Below, one piece after another: positions 8,560-16,339 of a DNA stretch of 28,237 nucleotides. Below the pieces are notes generated by a model, which was given only the letters and a program-made list of their open reading frames with translations, ran no database searches and was not told where the DNA came from. The stretch lies in the NCBI GenBank assembly GCA_002470185.1, contig DKNG01000256.1:1-28237 (forward strand). Direction: 5' to 3'. Positions within the stretch are counted from its first letter, which is position 1; each line of letters starts with the position of its first letter. Both the position numbers and the translations under genes were made by a program. The DNA comes from Arcobacter sp. UBA7394 (GTDB lineage: Bacteria > Campylobacterota > Campylobacteria > Campylobacterales > Arcobacteraceae).

Positions 8560-9717
8560 CTATTTTAAAGTCTTATCTATATCAGATACTATACTACTAT
8601 CTAAAACACCTTTTTCTGACATTTTATTCATAATTTCAATAGCTTTTTCATGAGTATATTCATTTCTAAAACTCTTTTTAGTTAACAAAGAACTATATAC
8701 AAGTAAGCATGCTAATACTCTATGCTTTAATGATAAATCTTTTGCTTTATAATTGAATGGGTACCCTTTTCCATCAATTCTTTCTTGAACCATTGAAGAT
8801 AAACTTACAATATCAGCAAAGCCTATAATATTACTTAATATTTTTTTTGTATAGTACGGGTATGATTTAATTACTTCATACTCATTTTGACTTAAAGTAT
8901 CTTTTTTATTTAATATACTCTCATCTATAAATAATTTACCTAATTTACTTAATGAAGCTGCTATTAAAAACACCTGTTTATCTTTATGCTCAAAATCATA
9001 AAAATCTGCTAATTTTTCACATGACTCTAATAGTAATCTCTCATCATCTAAAAGCTTTGCAAATATTTTTGTAATATCTAATATCTCTTCAAAATCTAAA
9101 ACAATAGTAAAGTCTTGAAGTTTACTAAAAATAAAAGACATAACATCATTTTCATTTTGTAAATCTAACCAAAAACTTGTTGATTTTGAAAACTCTTCAA
9201 AACACTCTATCATATCACTTGAAAAAAGTTTATTCTCTTCTGCTTTGATAAAAGATAAAATCTCTTTTCTATTATCAATACTACTTTTACTTAAATCAAA
9301 TTTTGTATCTAAAATATTTGCAAAAGATATAAACTGAGAGAATAGTGGTATGTCATGCTCTTTTAGGCCATAAACTCCACTACCATCATAATGCTCAGCT
9401 TGATATTTTAGAACATCTTTTTGTTCACTTACAAAAGGAAGTTTATTAGCATACTCATTTGATAATTCACAATACTCTTTATTTATTTTTTTTGTTTTAT
9501 TTAATGCAATATTATGACATAAAGAGTATGCACAGATATCAAATAAACCCTCTTTTTTATAGTTGAACTCTAAAGCTAGTTTCAAAGCTATATAAGCAAC
9601 TCTTTTAGAATGATGTTCACTTGTATTATATACCCTATTTTCAACACTATCTAATGCCTGAGACATTGATAATAAAAAATTATTAAGGTTAAAAGCCATT
9701 TGCTTCTTTTTATTCAT
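8560..9717 (-). CDS. Tandem degenerate HD-GYP/HDOD-like domain protein
   Basis: A 385-aa cytoplasmic protein with two HD-GYP-like halves. Half one (about residues 15-150) keeps His36, His68 and HYDGSG (109-114), but the HD doublet reads His68-Asn69. Half two (about 205-385) keeps LGK, ERIDGKGYP (312-320) and the surrounding helices, but the HD doublet reads Ser257-Lys258 and the HHE segment reads MVQE. Active HD-GYP enzymes degrade cyclic-di-GMP using these metal ligands. The second half is almost certainly inactive and the first doubtful, so a binding or scaffold role is inferred. No receiver or membrane domain is present. It lies 28 nt downstream of the exported hydrolase gene and may share its promoter. 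Confidence 0.75.
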   Translation of the reverse strand: MNKKKQMAFNLNNFLLSMSQALDSVENRVYNTSEHHSKRVAYIALKLALEFNYKKEGLFDICAYSLCHNIALNKTKKINKEYCELSNEYANKLPFVSEQKDVLKYQAEHYDGSGVYGLKEHDIPLFSQFISFANILDTKFDLSKSSIDNRKEILSFIKAEENKLFSSDMIECFEEFSKSTSFWLDLQNENDVMSFIFSKLQDFTIVLDFEEILDITKIFAKLLDDERLLLESCEKLADFYDFEHKDKQVFLIAASLSKLGKLFIDESILNKKDTLSQNEYEVIKSYPYYTKKILSNIIGFADIVSLSSMVQERIDGKGYPFNYKAKDLSLKHRVLACLLVYSSLLTKKSFRNEYTHEKAIEIMNKMSEKGVLDSSIVSDIDKTLK

Positions 9718-9745
9718 ATATTATCCTAATTCCTAATTCTTGTTT

Positions 9746-10534
9746 TTACTCTTCTTCAATCATTTCAGTTATTGCTTCAACTGATTCATCTGTCATATCT
9801 AAATCAATATGCCCTGCACCTTCTACTTTGATTAATTTAGCATTTAAACCACTCTTTTGTGCAAAAGGGAAAAAGTCAGTTGTTACTTCAGGTTTTGAGA
9901 TTTTATCTTCAGTTCCATAAATAAACAAATATTTTGCATTTTTATTTGCATTTTTTATAACATCTTTAAATGCAATCAAACCACTATTTTTATTCTCTTC
10001 TCTTACTTCATATCTTCCACCAACAAGGGCAATATTACTTATAAGATTAGGCTCTAATCCCATAAGTGTTGCACCCATTCTTGCACCAGCACTATGAGCT
10101 ATAAGAGTAACCTTGCTTGCGTCAAATTTCTTTTTTAAATCTTTTATTAAATTTCCAAGAAAAATAACATACTCTTTTTTACCTGCTTGATTTTTTTCAG
10201 TTTTATTGGCTAATGGTTTTAGCTTATTTGTTGATGATTTAGAATAACCAGGTAAAGCAAATGTTATAGTTGTTAAATCTGTATTTAAATTCATTGTCTC
10301 AGCAAAAGGAGCATATCTTCCTAAAGTATTAGTACCTTCATCCCAAGTTCCATGAACTATGATAATTATATGTTCATTATCGTCACCCTCAAAAAACTTA
10401 TATTGAATACACTCTTCACTTGAAAAAATAAACTCGTCACCTAAACTCTTACACTGATTTTTATCAATTTTATTTGCGAGTAGACTATTTGTAAAAAAAA
10501 TAAAAAGTAAAAATAAAAAAACTCTTCTAATCAT
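9746..10534 (-). CDS. Exported alpha/beta hydrolase
   Basis: A 262-aa protein with a clear Sec signal peptide (hydrophobic residues 5-19, cleavage probably after LLA). The alpha/beta hydrolase features are HGTW at 61-64 for the oxyanion region, nucleophile Ser148 in IAHSAGA (the usual first Gly of GxSxG is Ala), probable acid Asp210 in YGTEDK, and base His242 in GAGHID. Substrate is unknown; an ester or short peptide is possible. A well-spaced promoter (TTGAAG-17 nt-TATAAT) lies upstream. It is divergent from the rhodanese-beta-lactamase gene and precedes the HD-GYP-like gene. It could be a periplasmic lipase or carboxylesterase. Confidence 0.75.
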   Translation of the reverse strand: MIRRVFLFLLFIFFTNSLLANKIDKNQCKSLGDEFIFSSEECIQYKFFEGDDNEHIIIIVHGTWDEGTNTLGRYAPFAETMNLNTDLTTITFALPGYSKSSTNKLKPLANKTEKNQAGKKEYVIFLGNLIKDLKKKFDASKVTLIAHSAGARMGATLMGLEPNLISNIALVGGRYEVREENKNSGLIAFKDVIKNANKNAKYLFIYGTEDKISKPEVTTDFFPFAQKSGLNAKLIKVEGAGHIDLDMTDESVEAITEMIEEE

Positions 10535-10564
10535 AAGACTTCCTTTTGTAAATTTTATATAGAA

Positions 10565-10593
10565 ATTATATCTCTAAAAAGGTTACACTTCAA
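10565..10593 (-). promoter_or_regulatory. Predicted sigma-70 promoter for the alpha/beta hydrolase
   Basis: TTGAAG (10588-10593) and TATAAT (10565-10570) on the minus strand are separated by exactly 17 nt. The predicted start is near 10558, about 24 nt upstream of the ATG. This is the most classical promoter in the window. Confidence 0.65.
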
Positions 10594-10646
10594 ATTGAAA
10601 AAGTATTATTAATATAAAAATAATAAATAATAAAGATTTAGTAACA

Positions 10647-10652
10647 TATAAT
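10647..10652 (+). promoter_or_regulatory. Predicted -10 box for the rhodanese-beta-lactamase gene
   Basis: ACATATAATATT lies 26-31 nt upstream of the ATG at 10678, followed by an AAGGAG ribosome-binding site at 10668-10673. It shares a 143-nt divergent region with the hydrolase promoter. Confidence 0.5.
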
Positions 10653-10677
10653 ATTTTATTATAATTAAGGAGAGAAA

Positions 10678-11988
10678 ATGATTAATAAAAAATCAATAAT
10701 TACAGCACTATTTTTATCTTTATCATCAGCTACTATGGTAAATGCAGTAGAAGTTAAAGATTTATTACAAAAAGCACAAAGTGAAATTAATACTATAAAT
10801 ACAAAAGCATTAATTGAACTACTAAAAAAAGAGCCCAATACAGCCCTTATTGATGTAAGAACAAGAGATGAAATCAATAAAGATGGTGGTTATATTAAAA
10901 CAAATAACTATACAAATATTTCAAGAGATAAATTAGAATTTTTAATTCCTGAGTATGCAAAAAAAGATGAAAAAATTATAGTTTCTTGTTATGATGGAAA
11001 TAGATCTTCATTAGCAGCTAAAACCCTGAAAGATATGGGTTATAAAAATGTAATTTGGTATAAAGACAGTTTTAGAGGTTGGGAAAAAGCAGGACTAAAA
11101 ACAAGTTCACTTGATAAATATCCAGAATCACTACTTTATAATAAAATTGAAAAAATTGCAGATGGAGTATATACATCTATTGGTATTACAGCACCATATT
11201 GGTATGAATCAACTGCACATAATAACAATCTTGGGTTTGTTATAGGAAAAGATTCTGTTTTAGTATGGAATGCAGGGTCAAGTTACTTATTAGCACAATC
11301 CTTTCATAAAGAAATAAAAAAGATTACTGATAAACCAGTTAAATACGTTGTATTAGAAAACTCACAAGGTCATGCAATTTTAGGTTCTAATTATTGGAAA
11401 GAACAAGGTGCAACAATTGTGGCACAAGAGATAGTAAAAGAAGAGATTGAAGAGAAAGGTCAATGGGTATTTAATAGATTAAAAAAAGCATTAAGAGATA
11501 AATTTGATGGAACAAAACTTATAATGCCAGATAAGTTTTTTAAAGATAATATGAAATTTGATTTAGGTGAGAAAATTGTAGAAGCTAAATACTTTGGTTA
11601 TGCTCATGAGCATAGTGATATTTCATTATGGCTTCCAGAAGAGAAAATTATTTTTGCAGGTGACTTAGCATTTAATAATAGATTATTACCAATTTTTGAA
11701 ATTACTGAAACACAAGAGTGGTTAATTGCATGGGAAAAATTTTCAGCACTTGATGCAAAAATTGTAGTTCCAGGTCATGGAGATACTACTGACATGGCAA
11801 CAGTTACAAAATATACAAAAGATTATCTTGTTTATTTAAGAGAAAAAATTGAAGAGATTTTAGATGAAGATGGTGGATTAAATGATGCTTATAACATAGA
11901 TATGAGTGAATATAAACATTTAGATACATATAAAGAATTAGGTAGGCAAAATATAGCAACTCTATTTAAACAAATGGAGTTTGAGTAA
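10678..11988 (+). CDS. Exported rhodanese / metallo-beta-lactamase-fold fusion protein
   Basis: A 436-aa protein with a Sec signal peptide (cleavage probably after VNA, residue 23). The rhodanese domain (about 40-140) carries DVRTRDE and the active loop CYDGNRS with Cys104. A metallo-beta-lactamase fold (about 150-400) follows. Its later metal ligands are present: His310 (GYAHEHSD), Asp329 (FAGDL) and His367 (PGHGD). The first motif, normally HxHxDH, instead reads Asn228-Ser-Gln-Gly-His232-Ala. The overall pattern resembles SoxH-type proteins of sulfur-oxidation loci. It is transcribed toward the sox island and ends at a shared bidirectional terminator. A periplasmic persulfide or thiol-ester chemistry is inferred; the altered metal site may change or abolish catalysis. 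Confidence 0.8.
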   Translation: MINKKSIITALFLSLSSATMVNAVEVKDLLQKAQSEINTINTKALIELLKKEPNTALIDVRTRDEINKDGGYIKTNNYTNISRDKLEFLIPEYAKKDEKIIVSCYDGNRSSLAAKTLKDMGYKNVIWYKDSFRGWEKAGLKTSSLDKYPESLLYNKIEKIADGVYTSIGITAPYWYESTAHNNNLGFVIGKDSVLVWNAGSSYLLAQSFHKEIKKITDKPVKYVVLENSQGHAILGSNYWKEQGATIVAQEIVKEEIEEKGQWVFNRLKKALRDKFDGTKLIMPDKFFKDNMKFDLGEKIVEAKYFGYAHEHSDISLWLPEEKIIFAGDLAFNNRLLPIFEITETQEWLIAWEKFSALDAKIVVPGHGDTTDMATVTKYTKDYLVYLREKIEEILDEDGGLNDAYNIDMSEYKHLDTYKELGRQNIATLFKQMEFE

Positions 11989-12001
11989 AATTAGAAATCA
12001 G

Positions 12002-12028
12002 AAAAGAAGTACTTATGTACTTCTTTTT
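12002..12028. terminator. Bidirectional terminator between convergent genes
   Basis: An 11-bp perfect stem (AAAAGAAGTAC / GTACTTCTTTT) with TTAT loop, flanked by A and T runs on both strands. It serves the plus-strand rhodanese-beta-lactamase gene and the minus-strand DsrE-like gene, whose stop codon it touches. Confidence 0.85.
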
Positions 12029-12467
12029 AATAAGCAATAATTCCTATATAACCATCTATTTGTCTTTCAATTAATTCAACAATTCCAGCTTGTACATAAG
12101 AAGCATCTTCTATAAATTCATCTTCTGTCCACTTCATTGTTTCCATTGTATTTTTACATACAATAAATTCAACATCATATTCAACTAATGATTCTATTCT
12201 AGTTAGTGTTTTTTTATCATAATCTTTTTTTAATGCTCTGATACCATTTCCGTATGCAACTACTACAACTTTCAAAGACTCACTTGGATATTCTTTTAAA
12301 ATATTGTAAATAGTACTTAAATTATGATTTACTTTTTTTAACTCTGAATCATATAACTGAATTACAACTTTTCTCGGATTATCAAAATTTGGTTGAGGAT
12401 CACTAAATGTTGATTCAGCGAAACAAAACAAACTAAGTAATGTAACTAATAATATTTTTTTAATCAT
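12027..12467 (-). CDS. Exported DsrE/DsrF-family protein
   Basis: A 146-aa protein with an N-terminal signal peptide (residues 3-17). The DsrE fold is visible: KVVIQLYD as first strand, KVVVVAYGNGIRAL, then FIVCKNTM with Cys104 at the position of the family's conserved cysteine, and a C-terminal helix with VQAGIVELIERQIDGY. DsrE-family proteins bind or pass sulfur as persulfide. Cytoplasmic DsrE works with TusA, while exported members are common in sulfur oxidisers and poorly characterised. It is the last gene of the cytochrome-thioredoxin/MOSC/DsrE unit, 11 nt after the MOSC gene. A periplasmic sulfur carrier role is inferred. Confidence 0.82.
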   Translation of the reverse strand: MIKKILLVTLLSLFCFAESTFSDPQPNFDNPRKVVIQLYDSELKKVNHNLSTIYNILKEYPSESLKVVVVAYGNGIRALKKDYDKKTLTRIESLVEYDVEFIVCKNTMETMKWTEDEFIEDASYVQAGIVELIERQIDGYIGIIAY

Positions 12468-12478
12468 AATTTATCCTT

Positions 12479-12958
12479 TTAACAAGCTGCTGCTTTTAAA
12501 CTTTTCCAGTTTAGTAAAATTTCAATTTCCATATCCTTTAAAACATGTCCACCTTCTAAAACTTTACAATAAAGACCTCTACAATCTTTAACTAAATAAG
12601 GTAATTTTTTACCAAATACACTTAAGTGATTACAAATAGTACACTTCTCAGTAATTTGAAGAACTGTTGTCCCAATTTTAAATATAGTTCCAACCTTATA
12701 ATCGTGTGGATTAAAATCAAATAACATATTTTCACCAAAACTTCCGTGTTTTAAATCCATGCCATTTTCAAAAGCAATATCATAAGCAATTTTTCCAACA
12801 AGCATAACAGCTTTATGTTCTTCTTGACCAGCAAACCTATCAAATTCTATTCCAAAACCACTAATAATATTTAATTCATTTACTTTTGGTCTAGGAAGTC
12901 CACTTTGGCCTTTTCTTGCACTAAAAGTTCCTAACACTTTTCCTTTGTTATTTTCCAT
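12479..12958 (-). CDS. MOSC-domain protein
   Basis: A 159-aa protein consisting of one MOSC domain, the fold found at the C terminus of molybdenum cofactor sulfurases and in YiiM. Visible motifs are DRFAGQEEHKAVML near residue 40, GSFGENM at 72-78 and EKCTICNHLSVF with Cys106 and Cys109; the first is the family's conserved cysteine. Extra cysteines lie at 126 and 131, and the protein ends in AAAC with Cys159 as its last residue. No signal peptide is seen, so it is probably cytoplasmic, unlike its two neighbours. Its ATG overlaps the end of the upstream gene by 11 nt. It may mobilise sulfur or serve cofactor maturation of molybdoenzyme SoxC; both are inference. Confidence 0.82.
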   Translation of the reverse strand: MENNKGKVLGTFSARKGQSGLPRPKVNELNIISGFGIEFDRFAGQEEHKAVMLVGKIAYDIAFENGMDLKHGSFGENMLFDFNPHDYKVGTIFKIGTTVLQITEKCTICNHLSVFGKKLPYLVKDCRGLYCKVLEGGHVLKDMEIEILLNWKSLKAAAC

Positions 12959-13754
12959 TGTTATTCTCCTTTAGTATTATTATAAAATCACTTTTTACCC
13001 AAGCACCGGGATATATATTTAAAAGTTTTTTATCACTGTCCATAAAAAAGAATGTTGGTGTGATACCTTTAAAATGTTTTTTTAGTTCAAAAGGTAATTT
13101 TATATAATCAACATTCACTTCTAAAAAGATAAAATCTTTATTAATTCTTTTTTGAATATCAAGTAAAGAAAGAACATCATTTTTCATTTTTTTACAATAA
13201 TAACAAGTATCAGAAGTAGCATAAATTATTAGTTTTTTATTCTCTTTTTTAGCCTGTTCTAAAATCTTATTTTCATCATAACCATCTTTTAAAACCTTAA
13301 GTATTGAAGGATGTTTTTTTTCTCTCATTTTTTTATAATTCATAAAAAACTGTGCTAAATTTACAGCTTCATCATCAGAAATAATAATAGGTTTTTTCTT
13401 TTCATAATATTTTATAATTTGATCATCACAAATAGTTTGAGTAATATCTGGATCTTCTAAATATCCTTTTAAATACTCTTCAATTTCCATTTGTTGCATC
13501 TCTGGATCTTCAGGGTCCCCAACTCTTTTTGAACTATCCATAATTGCATAAGCTAACATATTTACAGTGGGAACAGTAAGTTTATACATTTCATTATTTT
13601 TTTCAAAAAAGTTAATTTTTAGATTCTGAATAGATATATACTTCCCATGACATGAAGCACACTTATTTTCAAAGATTTTTTTACCCTCTTCATATGAGGC
13701 ATTTAAATTTATAGATAGTAATAGAAGCGTAAGAAGTAACACTTTTTTAAACAT
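12948..13754 (-). CDS. Exported cytochrome c - thioredoxin-fold fusion protein
   Basis: A 268-aa protein counted from the ATG at 13754. That start is preferred over an in-frame TTG at 13772 because AAAGGA sits about 7 nt upstream and it gives a clean signal peptide (MFKKVLLLTLLLLSINLNA). A heme site CASCH (Cys32, Cys35, His36) lies in an N-terminal cytochrome c-like part reaching about residue 145. A thioredoxin-like domain follows, with CYYC at 184-187 and the cis-proline segment GITPTFFF near 230-237. In SoxW/SoxS systems periplasmic thioredoxins keep SoxYZ reactive. Here heme and dithiol are in one chain, so electron transfer between cytochromes and disulfides is a plausible inference. It heads the unit with MOSC and DsrE genes. 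Confidence 0.8.
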   Translation of the reverse strand: MFKKVLLLTLLLLSINLNASYEEGKKIFENKCASCHGKYISIQNLKINFFEKNNEMYKLTVPTVNMLAYAIMDSSKRVGDPEDPEMQQMEIEEYLKGYLEDPDITQTICDDQIIKYYEKKKPIIISDDEAVNLAQFFMNYKKMREKKHPSILKVLKDGYDENKILEQAKKENKKLIIYATSDTCYYCKKMKNDVLSLLDIQKRINKDFIFLEVNVDYIKLPFELKKHFKGITPTFFFMDSDKKLLNIYPGAWVKSDFIIILKENNNGK

Positions 13755-13773
13755 TTTAATCCTTTTTCTCAAC

Positions 13774-13805
13774 TTAACAATTTTTTGCCTACAAAAAACT
13801 GTTAA
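13774..13805 (-). repeat. Hairpin just upstream of the cytochrome-thioredoxin gene
   Basis: TTAACAATTTTTTG and CAAAAAACTGTTAA pair over 14 positions, with one G-U on the minus-strand RNA and a 4-nt loop. It ends 19 nt before the ATG and is separate from the soxB terminator beside it. It may be a leader structure or a second terminator. Confidence 0.5.
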
Positions 13806-13811
13806 ATTGAC

Positions 13812-13840
13812 AAAAGCATAAAGTTAAACTTTATGCTTTT
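13812..13840 (-). terminator. Terminator-like hairpin after soxB
   Basis: A perfect 12-bp stem (AAAAGCATAAAG / CTTTATGCTTTT) with TTAAA loop, ending 7 nt beyond the soxB stop. The T-run is four long. It probably ends or attenuates the rhodanese-soxB transcript. Confidence 0.75.
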
Positions 13841-13847
13841 AGTCATA

Positions 13848-15626
13848 CTAAACAATACCTGGATTACCTTTGATACCAACAATATCAGGAGTGTCCACTT
13901 TTAAGTTTTTAACATGCTTAACAGACTGTAAGTATGTTTCAACTGTTTCCCATACTGGCTCACCTGGTGACTTAGCACCAACTGTTGACCAACCAGAAAC
14001 TTGGTACTCTTTATTAGCTTGAAGCGGTTTACCATTTCTTGTAAGTACAATATCAGAAATTCTATTCCCCATTTTAGCTGTTGGGTTAATTTTATAAGAA
14101 ATACCACCCGTTCTTACCATATCTCCACCTTGTTGATAGAATGGATCTTCATGGAATAAGTTATCAGCAACATCTTCTAAAATCTCTTTTAATTGTGTTC
14201 CTGTCATAGCTCTTCTATATGTTTCAGGATACGTCATAGCAGTTTGTGTTGCTAAATCATCAAACGTAATGTCTTGACCAGGCATTACAGATGTTCCCCA
14301 TCTAAATCCAGGAGACAGTGAAATTTCAGCATCTTTCACATCAACTAATGCATCACAAATAATTTGATCCCAAGAACCGTTAAAGTTACCTCTTCTAAAT
14401 AATGTATCTTCTGTAGTTGCAATAACTCTATCTAGGTCTTTTTTAAATGGAGCTCTTACATCTTCAATATACTTTTTCATTTTTGGATCTTCATCAATAA
14501 TATCAGAGAAAATTGGAAGAAGTGTAAATTTAAAGTCTTTAATTTTTCCATTTTGAATATCTAAATCAAGTACATTTAAGAATTTACCATTTGATCCAGC
14601 ATTACAAACATATGTTGTACCACCTTCATTTTTAACTGGATATGCTTCAGGAACACCATCATGTGTATGGCCACCCATAATAAAGTCAACTCCAGTTACA
14701 ACTTCTGCCATTTTTTTATCTGTATCATATCCATTGTGAGAAAGAACAATAACAGCATCAGGTTTTTCAGATTCTCTTACTTCATCAACTAATTCTTGCA
14801 TAGCATCATCATTAATTCCAAATGTCCAATCTGGAATAAATCTTTGAGGATTTGCAATAGTAGTATATGGGAAGGCTTGACCAATTACAGCAACTCTAGC
14901 ATTACCCATTTTTCTAATTGTATATGGTTTAAATGCATGACCTGAATCTTCATCATAAGCTTGCATTGCAACTTCAGTTTCATCCATTAATGCATCTTCT
15001 TTAACCATAACATTTTGTGCAATAAACTCAGCATCAAGCATTTTTACATTATCTAAAACTTCTTGGGCTTTATATGTAAACTCCCAGTGTCCTACAGCAA
15101 CATCAACACCAAGTAAATTCATAGCACCAACCATGTCTTTACCTCTTGTTTGTAATGCAGTCCATGAACCTTGCCAAGTATCCCCACCATCTAATAAAAG
15201 AGTTTTGTCTTTTCCAAAACTATCTCTTAAGTAATCAACTACAGTTTTAATCTGAGCAAAACCACCAGTTCTACCCATTGCTTTAGCATGCTTTTCAAAG
15301 TTTACACAAGAGTAAGCATACTCAAGTCTTTTATTACCTTTAATTCCATAGTAATCTAATAACTTATCACCTACAATATGAGGAGGCTTTCCATAGTTTC
15401 CATGGAAACCTAAGTTTACACTTGGCTCTCTAAAATACACAGGTAATAATTGTGCATGAGAATCTGTCATATGTAAAAATCTTGCATTACCAAATGGCTT
15501 TAATTTATAGTAATCTTCTAATTTATTAGTAGTATCAGTCATTCTTGTGTGAGAATTAGCAAATACAGGAGCAGCACCTAGTACTGCCATCATATAAACG
15601 AATTCTCTTCTACTTAATTTACTCAT
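13848..15626 (-). CDS. soxB: Thiosulfohydrolase SoxB
   Basis: A 592-aa dimanganese enzyme of the periplasm that hydrolyses the terminal sulfonate from SoxY-bound thiosulfate, releasing sulfate. A Tat signal is present (SRREFVYMMAVLGAAPVFA). Metal ligands expected in the 5'-nucleotidase-like phosphoesterase fold are visible: Asp55 and His57 (MTDSHAQLLP), Asp149 (DGGDTWQGS), His180 (GHWEF), His297 (LSHNGYD), His320 and His322 (GGHTHDG). PVYFREPSVNLG after the first motif is a SoxB hallmark. It follows the exported rhodanese gene after 29 nt and is closed by a strong hairpin, so those two form one unit apart from soxCDXYZA. Confidence 0.97.
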   Translation of the reverse strand: MSKLSRREFVYMMAVLGAAPVFANSHTRMTDTTNKLEDYYKLKPFGNARFLHMTDSHAQLLPVYFREPSVNLGFHGNYGKPPHIVGDKLLDYYGIKGNKRLEYAYSCVNFEKHAKAMGRTGGFAQIKTVVDYLRDSFGKDKTLLLDGGDTWQGSWTALQTRGKDMVGAMNLLGVDVAVGHWEFTYKAQEVLDNVKMLDAEFIAQNVMVKEDALMDETEVAMQAYDEDSGHAFKPYTIRKMGNARVAVIGQAFPYTTIANPQRFIPDWTFGINDDAMQELVDEVRESEKPDAVIVLSHNGYDTDKKMAEVVTGVDFIMGGHTHDGVPEAYPVKNEGGTTYVCNAGSNGKFLNVLDLDIQNGKIKDFKFTLLPIFSDIIDEDPKMKKYIEDVRAPFKKDLDRVIATTEDTLFRRGNFNGSWDQIICDALVDVKDAEISLSPGFRWGTSVMPGQDITFDDLATQTAMTYPETYRRAMTGTQLKEILEDVADNLFHEDPFYQQGGDMVRTGGISYKINPTAKMGNRISDIVLTRNGKPLQANKEYQVSGWSTVGAKSPGEPVWETVETYLQSVKHVKNLKVDTPDIVGIKGNPGIV

Positions 15627-15655
15627 TTAATTTAACCTTTTAATTATTCTTTTTA

Positions 15656-16312
15656 CTATTTTGCTGCTTCACCAACAACAGTGAAACCTAATGAAGTCCA
15701 AGCTTGCATACCACCTCTGTAGTATTTAATTTTTTCTGCTGGATATCCCATATTTAATAATGAATATTCTGCATTTTTAACCATACCTGGAGTTTGACCA
15801 CACCAATATCCATTACAATAGGCAACAACAGTTTTTGCTTTAGAAAAATCAAGTGTTCCATCTTCTTTTTCAACAACACCTAAATCATCTTCCATTGCTT
15901 CAATTGAAGATTCTTTAGTAGAAAAGCCTGTAAATGGAACATTAATCGCCCCAGGAATTCTTAACTTTGCATACCACCCTGGTTTTCTTGAATCAACAAT
16001 AGCAATACTCTCGTCAGTTTGAGCTTTTTTCATAAACTCAATGAATTCAATCTCTCCTACAGTTTCTACTTTTTCTGTTAGTTTAATTGGTTGAGGAGTC
16101 CCTCTAAAAGTTGTTTCATATAAAGCAGATACTTTACTTGACTTAGACTGATTTCTCATTAACGTGAATTTTTCACCATTTAAATTCATCTCAATAGATT
16201 TAACACCTTTTGAAATAGGCACAAATTTAGAACTACCTTCACTAGCTAAAGCAGATGTAACGCAAGACGCTAATAAAGCAGTTGATACTAATAAACTCTT
16301 AACTTTTTTCAT
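15656..16312 (-). CDS. Exported rhodanese-domain protein of the sox cluster
   Basis: A 218-aa protein with a signal peptide (cleavage near ALA, residue 23). A single rhodanese domain spans about 85-215: DSRKPGWYAKLRIPGAINVP, then the active-site segment YCNGYWCGQTPGM with Cys166, and YYRGGMQAWTSLGF at the end. Typical sulfurtransferase loops run CxxxxR; here a second cysteine (Cys171) stands where the arginine is expected. Residues 24-85 precede the domain and match nothing I know. It lies directly upstream of soxB. Moving sulfane sulfur in the periplasm is inferred from fold and position. The SD is GGAGGAG, and an unusual leader hairpin lies before it. Confidence 0.85.
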   Translation of the reverse strand: MKKVKSLLVSTALLASCVTSALASEGSSKFVPISKGVKSIEMNLNGEKFTLMRNQSKSSKVSALYETTFRGTPQPIKLTEKVETVGEIEFIEFMKKAQTDESIAIVDSRKPGWYAKLRIPGAINVPFTGFSTKESSIEAMEDDLGVVEKEDGTLDFSKAKTVVAYCNGYWCGQTPGMVKNAEYSLLNMGYPAEKIKYYRGGMQAWTSLGFTVVGEAAK

Positions 16313-16339
16313 AAACTTTCTCCTCCATTATCATATTTC

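Noticed and set aside
13755..13772. TTG start 18 nt upstream for the cytochrome-thioredoxin gene
   Set aside because: The ATG at 13754 has AAAGGA at the right distance and gives a normal signal peptide; the TTG overlaps that ribosome-binding site.
13901..14107. Open frame inside soxB on the same strand, other frame
   Set aside because: A shadow of soxB; composition and lack of a ribosome-binding site argue against a gene. The same applies to frames inside glyQ, soxC and fusA.
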